Shown in pieces: positions 17,420 to 28,049 of a stretch of 64,000 nucleotides of DNA; the first letter of the stretch is position 1; each line of letters begins with the position of its first letter. The stretch is from Microbacterium sp. Gd 4-13 (lineage in GTDB: Bacteria > Actinomycetota > Actinomycetes > Actinomycetales > Microbacteriaceae): contig NZ_QEIJ01000005.1 in NCBI RefSeq assembly GCF_003095395.1, forward strand, positions 124,001 through 188,000. The letters run 5' to 3'. Under the pieces are notes generated by a model. That model worked only from the letters and a program-made list of their open reading frames with translations, was not told the origin of the DNA and did no database searches. Both the position numbers and the translations under genes were made by a program.

Positions 17420-18193
17420 TCAGCGGTGGCGGAAGCGCGCCTCGCGCTTCTCGCGGAAAGCGGCCATCCCCTCCTTCTGGTCGTCGGTCGCGAACAGCGC
17501 CGCGAACGCCTGCTTCTCGAAACGGAGCCCCTCGGCGAGCGGTGTCTCCAGGGCCGCGTCGAGCGCCGCGGTCGCCGCGTACAGGGCAGGGAGGGGCTTG
17601 GCCGCGATTCCCTCGGCGATGCCGGCGACCTCGGCGAGCAGCCGGTCGGCCGGCAACACGCGCGAGACGATCCCCGCGCGCTCGGCCTCGGCAGCATCCA
17701 TGGTCCGCCCGGTGAGGATCAGGTCGGCCGTCTTGTACGACCCGATCGCCCGCGCCAGTCGTTGCGACCCTCCCATGCCGGGAATCACCCCGAGCGTGAT
17801 CTCGGGCTGGCCGAAGCGCGCGGAGTCGGCGGCGATGACGAGGTCGCACATGAGCGCGAGCTCGCAGCCGCCGCCGAGGGCGTAGCCGGCGACGGCGGCG
17901 ATCGTGGGCGTGCGCACGGCGGCGAATCGGCTCCACGCCCCGAAGTGGTCGTCCACGATCATCTCGACCGAGGTCTTCGCCTCCATCTCCTTGATGTCGG
18001 CGCCGGCGGCGAAGGCTCTCGCCGACCCGGTGACGACGATCGCACCGATCCCGGAGTCGGCGTCGAACGCCTCGGCCGCCTCGACGACCTCACGCATGAG
18101 CGTCGTGTTCAGGGCGTTGAGGGCGTTCGGCCGGTTCAGGGTGATCCAGCCCACGCGTCCGCGGGTCTCGGTGAGGATCGTCTCGTACGTCAT
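17420..18193 (-). CDS. Enoyl-CoA hydratase/isomerase family protein
   Basis: A 257-residue crotonase-fold protein that hydrates 2-enoyl-CoA in beta-oxidation. Visible are [17 protein letters not shown], the oxyanion-hole segment [18 protein letters not shown], and [25 protein letters not shown]. The two catalytic glutamates of true hydratases are present, in GGGCELAL and [16 protein letters not shown]. The length is standard and AAGGG precedes the ATG. It converges with the SnoaL gene (five bases between the ends). No thiolase or dehydrogenase is adjacent, so its place in a specific pathway is open. Confidence 0.88.
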   Translation of the reverse strand: MTYETILTETRGRVGWITLNRPNALNALNTTLMREVVEAAEAFDADSGIGAIVVTGSARAFAAGADIKEMEAKTSVEMIVDDHFGAWSRFAAVRTPTIAAVAGYALGGGCELALMCDLVIAADSARFGQPEITLGVIPGMGGSQRLARAIGSYKTADLILTGRTMDAAEAERAGIVSRVLPADRLLAEVAGIAEGIAAKPLPALYAATAALDAALETPLAEGLRFEKQAFAALFATDDQKEGMAAFREKREARFRHR

Positions 18194-18276
18194 GGGGTCC
18201 CTTCCGAAGAGCGGATGCTGCGCGCCAGCCCTCCGATCCTCCCCCGGCGCGCCCGCGGAGTCGACCGTCGCCGGAT

Positions 18277-18309
18277 GGTCGTCTCTCGTTCACCTCGCGG
18301 TCACCACGA
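18277..18309 (+). promoter_or_regulatory. PHO-box-like direct repeats upstream of the 5'-nucleotidase gene
   Basis: Two abutting 11-base units, GTTCACCTCGC (18288-18298) and GGTCACCACGA (18299-18309), share the GxTCACC core of actinobacterial PhoP binding repeats; a weaker third unit GGTCGTCTCTC precedes them at 18277. They lie about 80 bases upstream of a secreted nucleotidase, a typical phosphate-starvation target. Binding by PhoP is inferred. Confidence 0.6.
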
Positions 18310-18390
18310 CCGGCGAGGGTCGACGAGGCCGGTCTGGAGTTCCACGGAACCGGTGCGTACCCCCGTCTCATCACCTACCCGAGGACACGC

Positions 18391-21300
18391 ATGCCCACGC
18401 ATTCCTTCCGCCGCGCCGTCGCGTTCACCGCGACCGCCGCAGCGGTGTGCGCGCTCGCCCTGTCGAGCGCCACCGCGGCTTCCGCCGCGATCGTCCCTGT
18501 TCCGATCACGCGCAGCGCCGACGGTGCCGCGCTCGCGCTGAGCCCGATCGGCACCTTCGAGTCGGGCGTCTTCGACGAGTCGGCTGCCGAGATCGTGCAG
18601 ACCTATCGCGACCGCATCTTCGTCGTCAACGCGCAGGCGGGCTCGGTCAGCGTGCTCGACAACGCCGATCCGACGAAGCCGGTCGAGCAGTTCGCTCTCA
18701 CGTCGGAGGGCGTGGCCAACTCGCTCGCGATCCGCGACGACGGCCTCGGTGTGATCGCCTTCGAGGCGCCGGTGAAGACCGACCCGGGCCACGTCGTCTT
18801 CTTCGACGCGAATGCTGCGGATGCGGCATCCGCGATCCTCGGTGAGATCACCGTCGGGGCCCTTCCCGACATGGTCACCATCTCGAAGGACGGCGCGTAC
18901 GCCGTCGTCGCCAACGAAGGCGAGCCGGCCGACGACTTCACGACCGACCCCGAGGGATCCGTCGGGGTCATCAAGCTGCCGTCCACCGTCTCGCTGCCGG
19001 CGACCGCCGATGCGAAGACGGCGAACTTCCGCGCGTTCGAACCCGGCGGCACCAAGACCCTCGACCCGAAGGTGCGTATCTTCGGCCCGGACGTCGCCGC
19101 TGCGGGCCAGGACCCGACGACGCTCTCGACCAACCGCGTGAGCCGCAACCTCGAGCCCGAATACGTCACCGTCTCCGGCACGACCGCGTACGTCGCGCTG
19201 CAGGAGGCCAACGCCATCGCGGTGGTCGACCTCACCAAGCCCGAGGTCACGAAGATCCTGCCGCTGGGCTTCAAGGACTACGCGAAGAACACCCTCGACG
19301 CGAGCGACCGCGACCCCGAAGGGGCCCCCACCTACAACCAGAAGAGCTACGCGGGCTTGTTCGGCATGTACATGCCCGACGGCATCAGCTCGTACGTCGC
19401 CGCCGACGGCAGAACCTACCTGGTCACCGCCAACGAGGGCGACGGCCGCGAGTGGGGTGACTACGACGAGACCGCCCGGGTGAAGGACCTCGGCAAGAAG
19501 GGCCTCGCACCGGTCTGCGCCACTTCTCCCCTCGCATCGAAGCTCGGCGACGCGGATCTGGGTCGCTTGAACGTCACGACCTCGATGGGCCTGAACGCCG
19601 ACGGCACCTGCTACTCCGAGCTCTACACCTTCGGAGGACGCTCGTTCTCGGTCTGGTCGACCGACGGCGTGCTGGTCTTCGACTCGGGCAGCCAGTTCGA
19701 GCAGGTCACCCACGACGCGAACCCCGCCTTCTTCAACTCCAACCACACGGAGAACAACCTCGAGGGCCGCAGCGACGACAAGGGCCCCGAGCCCGAGAAC
19801 CTGGTCGTCGGCGTCGTGGACGGCCGGACCTACGCCTTCGTCGGCCTCGAGCGCGTGGGCGGCGTGATGGTCTACGACATCACGACCGCGAGCGCCCCGA
19901 CCTTCGTCACGTACGTCAACAACCGCGACGTCACGAAGACGCCGGGAACGCCCGCCGCGGGCGACCTCGGCCCCGAGGGTCTCGCGTTCACCTCGGCGCT
20001 GCGCTCCCCCACGGGAACGCCCCTGCTGACGATCGGCAACGAGGTCTCCGGAACAACGACGACCTTCGAGGTCGACAGTCTCCTCAGCGACGACGCACAG
20101 CCCGACGTGCAGGTGCTCACGATCAACGACTTCCACGGCCGCATCGTGCAGGAAGCCTCCAACGGCTACGCCGGCGCGGCGGCCCTCACCGGTGCCGTGG
20201 ACGCGTACCGCGCGCAGAACCCCAACACGCTGTTCGTCTCGGCGGGCGACAACATCGGAGCCTCGGCATTCGAGTCGTTCATCCAGGACGACCAGCCGAC
20301 GCTCGACGCACTGAAGGCCGCGAAGCTGGACGTGAGCGCCGTGGGAAACCACGAGTTCGACCAGGGCTTCGATGACATCCAGCGCGTGATCGACACCCTC
20401 GGCGGCCCGCAGTACGCGCTCGGCGCGAACGTGTACGAGAAGGGCACCGACACCCCCGCCCTCGAGGAGTACACGGTCGAGACCACCGAGAGCGGCGCGC
20501 GCATCGCCTTCATCGGCGTCGTCACCCCGCAGACGCAGACGCTGGTCAACCCGGCCGGTATCGCCGACATCGAGTTCGGCGACATGGGAGAGGCCGTCGA
20601 CCGTGTCACCGCCGAGATCGTCGCCGCCGATGCGGCCGACGTGGTCGTCGTCCTGGCGCACGACGGCGGAGCGAGCTCGAGCATCGAGGCGCTGCAGGCC
20701 GACACCACCTCCGACTTCGGTCGCCTGGTGCACAACCTGCCGGCCGACGTCGACGCTGTCGTCTCGGGGCACACGCACCAGACGTACGCGGGCGAGGTCG
20801 ACGGCGTTCCCGTCGTGCAGGCGAACCAGTACGGCACGCGCCTCGGAACGCTCGACATCGACCTCGACGCCGACAACACGCTGGTCTCGATCGAGCCCGG
20901 TCTCGTGACCCTCTTCGACGCTCCGGTGTCGATGAGCGCCGCCTACCCGAACCTCGAAGTCAACGAGGTCGTCGCCGAGGCGAAAGCCGAGGCCGACATC
21001 CTCGGTCGGGAGCAGGTCGGAACGATCACCGAGAGCATCAACCGCGCGAAGACTCCGGCCGGCGCCGAAGATCGCGGCGCGCACTCGACCCTCGGCAACA
21101 CCGTGGCAGACGTGTACCTGTGGGCCACGAGCGAGAACCCCGAGTACGGCGGCACCGACGCCCAGATCGCGTTCATGAACCCGGGCGGCCTCCGCGCCGA
21201 CCTGGTGCCGGGCGAGAACGGCGCGGTCACCTACCGCGCGGTTGCCAATGTGCAGCCTTTCGGCAACACCCTGGTGACCCTGGAGCTCACCGCCGCGCAG

Positions 21301-22179
21301 CTGAAGGCCGTGCTCGAAGAGCAGTGGCAGCCGGCGAGCTCCAGCCGTCCGAAGCTCGCGCTCGGAGTCTCGGAGGGCTTCTCGTTCGAGTACCTCGAGA
21401 CCGCGGAGCGCGGGTCGCACATCGGCGCCATCACGCTGAACGGCGAAGAGCTCGACGTGAAAGACACCGCCACGACCTACAAGATCGTGACCAACTCGTT
21501 CCTTGCGGCGGGCGGCGACAACTTCACCACGTTCGCGCAGGGTACGCGCGCGGCCGACTCCGGGCAGATCGACCTCGCCGCCACGGTGAACTTCTTCGAG
21601 GCAGCTGACGGCCCCGTCGCCCCGTCCCCGGCCGATCGCGCGGTGCTGGTCACCAGCATCGACCCGGTCGGGCCGACCGACCCCGGCACCAGCCCGGAGC
21701 TCCCGGGAACGGGCCCCGACACCACGCCGCCGGCACCGACCAACCCGGGCGGCACCCCGCCCGCGGCGGGAACGCAGGTCGGCGGCGACTGGGCCGACGT
21801 CACGCTGAGCAATGGCGGACGCATCGAGCAGGGCCGCACCCTCACGGTGACGGTGTCGGGTCTCAAGCCCGGCCAGCAGATCGCGGCGACGCTGTTCAGC
21901 CAGCCGCTCGTCGTCACCGGCATCCCCGCCGCCAGCGCCCAGGGCGTCACGACCTTCGCGGTCGCGATCCCGGCGGACTTCGACCTCGGGGCGCACCGCC
22001 TCGTGGTCACGTCCGCGGGCCTCGCCGACATCTCCGTCGGCGTCACGGTCGTCGCACCCGGCGCCCTCGCGGCGACCGGTGCCGAGCTGCCGTGGGGCAT
22101 CGCGTTCGGGGCGGGCTTCCTGCTGATTGCCGGAGGCCTCGCCTTCGCCCTCCGCAAGCGCCGCACCGTCGTCGGCTGA
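18391..22179 (+). CDS. Secreted, LAxTG-anchored choice-of-anchor I / 5'-nucleotidase fusion
   Basis: A 1262-residue surface enzyme. A signal peptide ([17 protein letters not shown], cut near ASA) leads to a beta-propeller-like choice-of-anchor I domain to about residue 560. A calcineurin-like 5'-nucleotidase module follows, with [21 protein letters not shown] and SGHTHQTY as metal ligands, then the C-terminal nucleotidase domain (NPGGLRADL). A Pro/Thr-rich linker near residue 1100 precedes a short Ig-like part and a sorting signal LAATG, a membrane segment and an RKRR tail, as for class E sortases. It should release phosphate from extracellular nucleotides. GAGGA precedes the ATG. It ends at a strong terminator. 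Confidence 0.9.
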   Translation: MPTHSFRRAVAFTATAAAVCALALSSATAASAAIVPVPITRSADGAALALSPIGTFESGVFDESAAEIVQTYRDRIFVVNAQAGSVSVLDNADPTKPVEQFALTSEGVANSLAIRDDGLGVIAFEAPVKTDPGHVVFFDANAADAASAILGEITVGALPDMVTISKDGAYAVVANEGEPADDFTTDPEGSVGVIKLPSTVSLPATADAKTANFRAFEPGGTKTLDPKVRIFGPDVAAAGQDPTTLSTNRVSRNLEPEYVTVSGTTAYVALQEANAIAVVDLTKPEVTKILPLGFKDYAKNTLDASDRDPEGAPTYNQKSYAGLFGMYMPDGISSYVAADGRTYLVTANEGDGREWGDYDETARVKDLGKKGLAPVCATSPLASKLGDADLGRLNVTTSMGLNADGTCYSELYTFGGRSFSVWSTDGVLVFDSGSQFEQVTHDANPAFFNSNHTENNLEGRSDDKGPEPENLVVGVVDGRTYAFVGLERVGGVMVYDITTASAPTFVTYVNNRDVTKTPGTPAAGDLGPEGLAFTSALRSPTGTPLLTIGNEVSGTTTTFEVDSLLSDDAQPDVQVLTINDFHGRIVQEASNGYAGAAALTGAVDAYRAQNPNTLFVSAGDNIGASAFESFIQDDQPTLDALKAAKLDVSAVGNHEFDQGFDDIQRVIDTLGGPQYALGANVYEKGTDTPALEEYTVETTESGARIAFIGVVTPQTQTLVNPAGIADIEFGDMGEAVDRVTAEIVAADAADVVVVLAHDGGASSSIEALQADTTSDFGRLVHNLPADVDAVVSGHTHQTYAGEVDGVPVVQANQYGTRLGTLDIDLDADNTLVSIEPGLVTLFDAPVSMSAAYPNLEVNEVVAEAKAEADILGREQVGTITESINRAKTPAGAEDRGAHSTLGNTVADVYLWATSENPEYGGTDAQIAFMNPGGLRADLVPGENGAVTYRAVANVQPFGNTLVTLELTAAQLKAVLEEQWQPASSSRPKLALGVSEGFSFEYLETAERGSHIGAITLNGEELDVKDTATTYKIVTNSFLAAGGDNFTTFAQGTRAADSGQIDLAATVNFFEAADGPVAPSPADRAVLVTSIDPVGPTDPGTSPELPGTGPDTTPPAPTNPGGTPPAAGTQVGGDWADVTLSNGGRIEQGRTLTVTVSGLKPGQQIAATLFSQPLVVTGIPAASAQGVTTFAVAIPADFDLGAHRLVVTSAGLADISVGVTVVAPGALAATGAELPWGIAFGAGFLLIAGGLAFALRKRRTVVG

Positions 22180-22195
22180 CACCAGCCGCCTGCCA

Positions 22196-22228
22196 CAGAG
22201 GCCCTCACCCTTCGGGTGGGGGCCTCTG
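22196..22228 (+). terminator. Strong hairpin terminator after the 5'-nucleotidase gene
   Basis: Arms 22196-22210 and 22214-22228 form a 15-bp stem with one G-T pair around a TTC loop, 17 bases after the stop codon. Confidence 0.85.
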
Positions 22229-22253
22229 CCGTCGGCCGCAGCATCCGCTTCAC

Positions 22254-22321
22254 CGAAAGTGCCCGAAACCGCCGAAGGTGCCCGAGAAGGGGGGCACTTT
22301 CGGCGGTTTCGGGCACTCTCG
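22254..22321. repeat. Very long four-block hairpin between converging genes
   Basis: Arms 22254-22283 and 22292-22321 match at 28 of 30 positions around an 8-base loop. GTGCCCGA occurs at 22259 and 22278 and GGGCAC at 22292 and 22311, each pair 19 apart. It sits just beyond the nucleotidase terminator and 26 bases from the end of the thiolase gene, and may terminate the latter. Confidence 0.8.
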
Positions 22322-22347
22322 GCGCGAGCAGCGGCCGAGACGCGGGC

Positions 22348-23535
22348 TCAGCCGTCCCAGCGACGGAACAGCGCGGCGAGCGCCTGGCCGCCGCCGATGC
22401 ACATCGTCACCACCGCGTACTCGAGATCGCGGCGGCGGAGGTCGAGCGCCGCGCGCACCGACAGGATCGCGCCGGTCGCCCCGACCGGGTGGCCCAGCGC
22501 GATCGCCCCGCCGTACGGATTCGTCTTCTCGGGGTCCAGGCCCGCATCGCGGATGACGGCGACCGCCTGTGCGGCGAACGCCTCGTTGAGCTCGATCACG
22601 TCGACGTCGGCGGGAGTGAGCCCGGTCTGCGCCCACAGCCGCTCGAGGGCGATCACCGGGGCGTAGCCCATGATCTCGGGGTCGACCCCGGCCGTGGCCA
22701 CCGCTTCGAGCGTGGCGAGCCCCGCGAGACCCCGATCGCGCGCGTCGGACTCCCGCATCAGCACGGTCGCCGCCGCCCCATCGTTGATACCCGAGGAGTT
22801 GCCCGCGGTGACCGATCCGCCCTCGCGGAACGCGGCGCGCAGGCCCGCGAGCACCTCCAGGGAGGTGTCGGGGCGCGGATGCTGGTCGACCGCCACCTCG
22901 ACGCCGGTGCGGCCCGGCGTCTTCACGGGCACGATCTCTTCCGCGAAGGCCGCCCGCGCAGCATCCGTCGCCGCGCGCCGTTGACTCTCCACCGCGAACT
23001 CGTCCTGTTCGCGACGGGAGACGCCGTAGCGTTCGGCGACGTTCTCGGCGGTCGTTCCCATGTGCGTGCCGCTGAACGGGTCGGTCAGGATCGCGAGGGT
23101 GCCGTCGAGCAACCGGCGGTCGCCGAGCCGAGCGCCGTCGCGGGCGCCGAAATCGAGGAACGGCGTGCGCGACATGCTCTCGTCGCCGCCCGCGACGACG
23201 ACGTCGACGCCGCCCCACAGCAGCTCCTGCGCGCCCGACCAGATCGCCTGCAGCCCCGAACCGCAGAGGCGGTTGACGGTGAACGCGGGCACGCGGGTCG
23301 GCAGCCCTGCGGCGAGCGCCACCCGGCGGGCGTTGTAGGCGTCGGGTCCGTTCTGGGCGATGCAGCCCATCACGACCTCGTCGACGTCGGCGGGGGCCAG
23401 GCCCGCGCGCTCGAGCGCAGCGCCGACCGCCACCGCTCCGAGCTCGTGAGCCGGAACCGTCGACAGCGATCCGGCGAAGCTCCCGATCGGTGTGCGCGCA
23501 CCGGCGACGAGCACGACCCGCTCGCGGTCGGCCAT
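22348..23535 (-). CDS. Acetyl-CoA C-acyltransferase (thiolase)
   Basis: A 395-residue thiolase. The acyl-accepting Cys is in [13 protein letters not shown] near residue 90; the C-terminal catalytic residues are in [24 protein letters not shown] and the Cys of TMCIGGGQ. Family length is normal. The start at 23535 overlaps the stop of the 2-methylcitrate synthase gene (ATGA), so it is the last gene of the prp group. Its task there could be cleaving 3-oxoacyl-CoA so that odd-chain or branched substrates feed propionyl-CoA to the cycle; that is inference. Degradative and biosynthetic thiolases cannot be separated from sequence alone. Confidence 0.9.
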   Translation of the reverse strand: MADRERVVLVAGARTPIGSFAGSLSTVPAHELGAVAVGAALERAGLAPADVDEVVMGCIAQNGPDAYNARRVALAAGLPTRVPAFTVNRLCGSGLQAIWSGAQELLWGGVDVVVAGGDESMSRTPFLDFGARDGARLGDRRLLDGTLAILTDPFSGTHMGTTAENVAERYGVSRREQDEFAVESQRRAATDAARAAFAEEIVPVKTPGRTGVEVAVDQHPRPDTSLEVLAGLRAAFREGGSVTAGNSSGINDGAAATVLMRESDARDRGLAGLATLEAVATAGVDPEIMGYAPVIALERLWAQTGLTPADVDVIELNEAFAAQAVAVIRDAGLDPEKTNPYGGAIALGHPVGATGAILSVRAALDLRRRDLEYAVVTMCIGGGQALAALFRRWDG

Positions 23536-24710
23536 CAGCCCGCCGCCTCCTCCGGGCGGTCGGCCGTATCGTCGGCGACGACGAGATCCTCGGAGCCGTC
23601 GAGGTGGCGCTCGTCGGGCCCGTTGTACTCCGACAGCGGGCGGATGAGCGCGTTCGACGCCCGCTGCTCGCGGATGTGGGCGGTCCACCCCGTGACGCGC
23701 GCAGCGACGAACAGCGGCGTGAAGGTCGCGGTGTCGAAGCCCATCAGGTGGTACGCCGGCCCCGAGGGGTAGTCGAGGTTCGGGTAGATGCCCTTGCGGT
23801 CGACGAACTCCGTCTCGAGCGCGTCGTAGAGATCGAGCACGTCCGGCCTGTCGTAGTGCTCGACGAGCTCGACGAGGGCCGCGCGCATCGTCGGAACCCG
23901 GGAGTCGCCGCGCTTGTAGACGCGGTGCCCGAACCCCATGATCTTGCGCTTCTCGGCGAGCGCGGCGTCGAGCCAGGGCACGACGTTCGACGCGTCGCCG
24001 ATCTCGTCGAAGACGTGCATGACCGCTTCGTTCGCGCCCCCGTGCAGGGGGCCCTTCAGCGCTCCGATCGCACCGACGACGGCGGAGTACAGGTCGCTCA
24101 GGGTCGACGTGATCACGCGAGCGGTGAACGTGGAGGCGTTGAACGAGTGCTCGGCGTAGAGGATGAGCGAGACGTTGAACGCGTCGACGACGAGCGGCTC
24201 GGACTCCTCCGCGAACGTCATCCACAGGAAGTTCGCTGCGTAGTCGAGGTCGTCACGGGGCTCGACCGGCTCGATCGGGTCGTCGTCGCGACGACGGCGC
24301 TGGTCGTACGCGATGACGGCCGGAAGAGCGGAGAAGAGGCGGATGCTGCTGGCCAGCTCCGCCTCGGGGCTCGCATCGTCGGCGTGGGGATCGGTCGCCC
24401 CGATCACGCTCACCGCCGTCCGCACCACGTCCATCGGGTGCGCGGTGGTCGGCACCAGGTCGATCGCCGCTCGCACGGCCGGCTGCAGCATCCGGTTCTC
24501 CCGCTCCGCGGCGCGCAGCTCGGCCAGCTGCGCGGAGGTGGGCAGCTCGCCGTGCCACAGGAGGTAGGCGACCGCCTCGAAGGGCTGGGAGGCGGCGAGC
24601 TCCTGCACGGGGTAGCCCCGGTAGAGGAGGCTGTTGGTGTCGGGGTTCACCTTGCTGATCGCGGTGTAGTCCACCACCACGCCGGCGAGGCCCTTCTTGA
24701 TGTCGGTCAT
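23535..24710 (-). CDS. prpC: 2-methylcitrate synthase
   Basis: A 391-residue citrate-synthase-fold enzyme that condenses propionyl-CoA with oxaloacetate. It begins DIKKGLAGVVVDYTAISKVN, the usual start of PrpC and small citrate synthases. The catalytic residues are His in LYAEHSFNASTF and in GALKGPLHGGANEAV, and the Asp in MGFDTATFTPLFVAARVTGW. The phrase KIMGFGHRVYKRGDSR is the family core. Assignment as PrpC rather than citrate synthase rests on its place between prpB and a thiolase; it may have both activities. AAGGAGAG precedes the ATG. It overlaps the thiolase start. Confidence 0.92.
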   Translation of the reverse strand: MTDIKKGLAGVVVDYTAISKVNPDTNSLLYRGYPVQELAASQPFEAVAYLLWHGELPTSAQLAELRAAERENRMLQPAVRAAIDLVPTTAHPMDVVRTAVSVIGATDPHADDASPEAELASSIRLFSALPAVIAYDQRRRRDDDPIEPVEPRDDLDYAANFLWMTFAEESEPLVVDAFNVSLILYAEHSFNASTFTARVITSTLSDLYSAVVGAIGALKGPLHGGANEAVMHVFDEIGDASNVVPWLDAALAEKRKIMGFGHRVYKRGDSRVPTMRAALVELVEHYDRPDVLDLYDALETEFVDRKGIYPNLDYPSGPAYHLMGFDTATFTPLFVAARVTGWTAHIREQRASNALIRPLSEYNGPDERHLDGSEDLVVADDTADRPEEAAG

Positions 24711-24742
24711 CTCTCTCCTTCGAGATCGGCGGATGCTGTGGT

Positions 24743-25642
24743 TCAGCGCTCCACGCGGAAGTCGAACACGTTCGTGTCGAACCGGGTGTATCCCTCGTAG
24801 TCGATGAGGTCGTACAGGTCGGCGCGGTGCTGCATCTCGCCGAGCTTCGAGGTCAGATGCCCCTCGTCGTCGAGAGTGTCGAGCGCCCTGTCGGCGGCGC
24901 CCATCGCCAGACGCAGGAGCGAGACGGGCCAGATGACGATGTTCACGCCGGCGCTGCGCAGCTGCTCGGTGGAGAACAGCTCGCTCTTGCCGAACTCGGT
25001 CATGTTGGCCAGGATCGGCACGTCGAGCGCCTCGCGCATCGCCTCGAACTCACCGAGGTCGCGCATCGCCTCGGGGAAGATCGCGTCGGCGCCGGCGTCG
25101 ACGAGCGCCTTCGCTCGGTCGATCGCCGCCTCGAGACCGTCGATCGCGCGAATGTCGGTGCGCGCCATCACGAGGAAGTTCGGGTCGCGCCGCGCGTCGA
25201 CGGCGGCGCGGATCCGCTTGACGGCGGTGTCGCCGTCGACGACGCTCTTGCCGTCGAGATGCCCGCAGCGCTTCGGGTTCACCTGGTCTTCGATGTGGGC
25301 ACCCGCCAGCCCCGCGTCTTCGAGGGTCTGGATGGTGCGGGCGACGTTCATCGGTTCGCCGAACCCGGTGTCGGCATCGATGATCGCCGGAAGCTCGGTC
25401 ATGCGGGCGATCTGCTGCCCGCGGCCGGCGACCTCGGTGAGCGTCGTGAGTCCGATGTCGGGCAGGCCGAGGTCTGCGGCGAGCACGGCGCCGGAGATGT
25501 AGACCCCGTCGAAGCCCTTCCGCTCGATCAGCCGCGCCGACAGCGGATTGAACGCGCCCGGGAAGCGCAGCAGCTCGCCCGATGCGAGGCGTTCGCGCAG
25601 CATCCGCCGCTTCTCGTGCGCCGGGGTCTGGGCGTAGAGCAT
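24743..25642 (-). CDS. prpB: Methylisocitrate lyase
   Basis: A 299-residue isocitrate-lyase-superfamily enzyme that splits 2-methylisocitrate into pyruvate and succinate. The active-site motif is NPKRCGHLDGK, with the catalytic Cys, and the metal-binding acidic residues are in PAIIDADTGFGEP and GAHIEDQVNPK. It also carries FNPLSARLIERKGFDGVYISG at the N-terminus. GGAGGT precedes the ATG. A hairpin separates it from prpD upstream, and prpC follows after 32 bases, so prpB-prpC-thiolase are one unit. Confidence 0.93.
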   Translation of the reverse strand: MLYAQTPAHEKRRMLRERLASGELLRFPGAFNPLSARLIERKGFDGVYISGAVLAADLGLPDIGLTTLTEVAGRGQQIARMTELPAIIDADTGFGEPMNVARTIQTLEDAGLAGAHIEDQVNPKRCGHLDGKSVVDGDTAVKRIRAAVDARRDPNFLVMARTDIRAIDGLEAAIDRAKALVDAGADAIFPEAMRDLGEFEAMREALDVPILANMTEFGKSELFSTEQLRSAGVNIVIWPVSLLRLAMGAADRALDTLDDEGHLTSKLGEMQHRADLYDLIDYEGYTRFDTNVFDFRVER

Positions 25643-25663
25643 CAGCCGACCTCCACCCCGCGT

Positions 25664-25751
25664 GCGCCCGTACTCAGGATGGATGCCGACGCGACAGCCC
25701 GGTAGGGGCGTGTCGCGGCCGCCGCGGCACGACCATCCTGAGTTCGTGCGC
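25664..25751. repeat. Imperfect hairpin between prpD and prpB
   Basis: Outer arms 25664-25682 and 25733-25751 pair at 17 of 19 positions (core ACTCAGGATGG), and an inner CGCGACA/TGTCGCG stem lies within. It could attenuate or process the message between prpD and prpB. Its inner spacing does not follow the 19-base register of the other elements. Confidence 0.6.
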
Positions 25752-25784
25752 GGCGAGTGGGGGCATCCGCGACGCGACCGAGCA

Positions 25785-27311
25785 TCAGAACAGGCCCTTG
25801 GGGGCGGGGGCGAGGGCGAGAACGCCGTGCTTGGCGACGATGTTCAGCTGCAGCACCTCCGCCGCCGTGAGCTCGGGCAGGCGCTCGGCGAGGTCGAGGA
25901 AGCGCTCGATCTCCTCCGGCAGCAGCACGGGCTCGGCCAGCAGGCGGAACTTGCGCACGTAGTCCTCGCGCGCGAACGGGCGAGCGCCCAGCGGATGGGC
26001 ATCGGCGACGGCGATCTCGTCCTCGACGGTCGAGCCGTCGGCGAGGGTGATCACGACGCGGCCGCCGAAGGCCTTCTCGTTCGGGTCTTCGGAGTGGTAG
26101 CGACGGGTCCACTCGGCGTCCTCCGCGGTGGTGACCGTGCGCCACAGCTCGACGGTGTCTGCACGGCCGGCGCGCTCGGGCGTGTACGAGTCGACGTGGT
26201 GCCAGGCGCCGTCCTGCAGCGCAACGGCGAAGATGTACGGGATCGAGTGGTCGAGCGTCTCGCGCGAGGCCGCCGGGTCGTACTTCTGCGGGTCGTTCGC
26301 ACCGGAGCCGATGACGTAGTGCGTGTGGTGACTCGTGTGCAGCACGATCGAGGCGATGTTCGCCGGGTCGCGCAGATCGGGCCGCTCGGTGCCGAGACGA
26401 CGGGCGAGGTCGATCCACGCCTGCGCCTGGTACTCGGCGGAGTGCTCCTTCGTGTACGAATCGAGGATCGCGCGCTTGGACTCTCCGGCGGCGGGCAGCG
26501 GAACGTCGTACGAGGCCTCCTTGCCGTCGAGCATCCAGGCGACGACGCCGTCCTCTCCCTCGTAGATCGGGGCGGGCGCCGTCTCGCCGCGCATCGCGCG
26601 GTCGACCGCCTCGACGGCGAGCTTCCCGGCGAACGCGGGCGCGAACGCCTTCCACGTCGAGATCTCACCCTTGCGCGACTGGCGCGTGGCGGTGGTGGTG
26701 TGCAGTGCCTGCCCGATCGCCTGCCGGATGGTCTCGGTGTCGAGACCGAGCAGCGTGCCGATCCCCGCGGCAGCCGCGGGGCCGAGGTGGGCGACGTGGT
26801 CGATCTTGTGCGTGTGCAGCGAGATGGCCCGCACGAGGTCGATCTGGATCTCGTAGGCCGTGGCGAGCCCCCGCACGAGCGCCGCCCCGTCGCGACCCGT
26901 GTGCTGGGCGACGGCCAGGATCGGCGGGATGTTGTCGCCCGGGTGGGAGTAGTCGGCGGCGAGGAACGTGTCGTGATAGTCGAGCTCGCGCACGGCGACC
27001 CCGTTCGCCCACGCGGCCCACTCAGGGCTCGTGCGTCGTTCGAGGGCGCAGCCGAAGATCGTGGCGCCGGGGCCGCTGATCGAGACCGGGTGGTCGAGCG
27101 CCTGCTGGCGAGCGGCGCTCACGGGACGCCGGGTGAGGGATGCTGCCGCCACCGCGGCGTTGTCGATGACCCGGTTGACGATCATGTCGACGACGTCGTC
27201 GTCGACGCCCACCTCGTCGGTCGCGACCTCCGCGAGGTGCCATGCCAGCTCGCCTTCGCGGGGCAGGTGCTCGTCGCTGCGGTGGACTCGGAGGTGATGG
27301 GAGATCGTCAT
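25785..27311 (-). CDS. prpD: 2-methylcitrate dehydratase
   Basis: A 508-residue MmgE/PrpD-family enzyme that dehydrates 2-methylcitrate without an iron-sulfur cluster. Key phrases are [47 protein letters not shown], then [11 protein letters not shown] and the C-terminal [16 protein letters not shown]. The start at 27311 is chosen because GAAAGG lies just before it; an ATG seven codons upstream is possible. It is first of the prp genes. No PrpR-type or other regulator is encoded beside it, so control is not readable here. Confidence 0.92.
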   Translation of the reverse strand: MTISHHLRVHRSDEHLPREGELAWHLAEVATDEVGVDDDVVDMIVNRVIDNAAVAAASLTRRPVSAARQQALDHPVSISGPGATIFGCALERRTSPEWAAWANGVAVRELDYHDTFLAADYSHPGDNIPPILAVAQHTGRDGAALVRGLATAYEIQIDLVRAISLHTHKIDHVAHLGPAAAAGIGTLLGLDTETIRQAIGQALHTTTATRQSRKGEISTWKAFAPAFAGKLAVEAVDRAMRGETAPAPIYEGEDGVVAWMLDGKEASYDVPLPAAGESKRAILDSYTKEHSAEYQAQAWIDLARRLGTERPDLRDPANIASIVLHTSHHTHYVIGSGANDPQKYDPAASRETLDHSIPYIFAVALQDGAWHHVDSYTPERAGRADTVELWRTVTTAEDAEWTRRYHSEDPNEKAFGGRVVITLADGSTVEDEIAVADAHPLGARPFAREDYVRKFRLLAEPVLLPEEIERFLDLAERLPELTAAEVLQLNIVAKHGVLALAPAPKGLF

Positions 27312-27506
27312 GGGGGGCCTTTCGTGGGGCATTCCCTACCCATACTGCCTGCCCGGCGGTGAGAGGGCCTCCCCCTTCCGCCCTCGGCGTGAGCCTCTTG
27401 ACGAAACGTGGCACCACCCCACGGCAGCCCGTTGCACGCGGTGCGGCCGTTCGCAGGTTGCCGTCGCGGTCAGGCGGTGGCCCACCCGACGTCGCGACGA
27501 CCGCGA

Positions 27507-27920
27507 TCAGTCATCGTCGCCGTCGTCATCGTCGCCGTCGTCGTCAGCACCGTCGTCGTCAGCATCGTCATCCCCGTTGTCGTCGTCGTCGATCGGCTGG
27601 GGCGCCGGCGGCGCGACGGGCTGAGGCGCGACGGGCTGGGGCGCCGGGGGCTGCGGCGCTTCGGGCTGCGGCGCTTCGTTCATCGGCGGCTGCGTGCCCT
27701 CCGCCGGGGGCGCCTCGGAAGACGTATCGCCGCCGGCCGGTGCAGAATCCTCGGGCTGCGGAACGACGGCGGGGCGGTTGCCCGTGAGCGGTCCGTCGTC
27801 GAACGTGCGGTCGACCGACGTGCGCGGCTCGAGCACTGCGGCGACCGCGACTGTGCCGCCCGCGCCCACCACCGCGGCGAGCGCGATCACTCCGGCGACC
27901 ATCCACGCGCGTCTGCTCAT
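27507..27920 (-). CDS. Small membrane-anchored protein with Pro-rich stalk and Asp-rich tail
   Basis: A 137-residue protein that I do not recognise as a named family. A single hydrophobic segment (MVAGVIALAAVVGAGG and on, residues 7-30) follows MSRRAW, so it is an N-terminally anchored or secreted protein. A Pro/Gln/Ala-rich stretch with repeated APQP units comes next, and the last 30 residues are almost entirely Asp with a few Gly, Ala and Asn. Such tails bind calcium or other cations. It is divergent from a two-component system, and the 28-bp sequence shared with the glycosyltransferase operon lies 101 bases upstream. It may be a target or sensor partner of that system. The start at 27920 has GAGAGG upstream. 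Confidence 0.7.
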   Translation of the reverse strand: MSRRAWMVAGVIALAAVVGAGGTVAVAAVLEPRTSVDRTFDDGPLTGNRPAVVPQPEDSAPAGGDTSSEAPPAEGTQPPMNEAPQPEAPQPPAPQPVAPQPVAPPAPQPIDDDDNGDDDADDDGADDDGDDDDGDDD

Positions 27921-27993
27921 CACTGTCGATCCTCTCTCGGGCACGTCGATGCCGGCGTTCGACCATCAGCCTCTCCAGGCTGGATGACACGAA

Positions 27994-28021
27994 CGAAAGA
28001 CGACGATGAGAGCGTTCTTAG
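27994..28021 (-). promoter_or_regulatory. Shared 28-bp operator-like sequence, copy A
   Basis: Read on the minus strand it begins CTAAGAACGCTCTC and matches copy B (37915-37942) at 23 of 28 positions, the first 14 exactly. It points at the acidic-protein gene and lies 101 bases before its start; the histidine kinase start is 40 bases away on the other side. Confidence 0.6.
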
Positions 28022-28049
28022 TCTCGCGGGGTCGGTCCCCGCCCGCCAC

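Noticed and set aside
18301..22182. A very long open frame on the strand opposite the 5'-nucleotidase gene
   Set aside because: It is a mirror of the codon pattern of a real gene in GC-rich DNA; the translation is Arg/Gly/Val-rich with no domain, and the plus-strand protein has complete motifs.
27500..27600. Tandem trinucleotide-like repeats that could suggest a CRISPR array or microsatellite element
   Set aside because: They are the coding sequence of the Asp-rich tail; there are no spacers and no cas genes.
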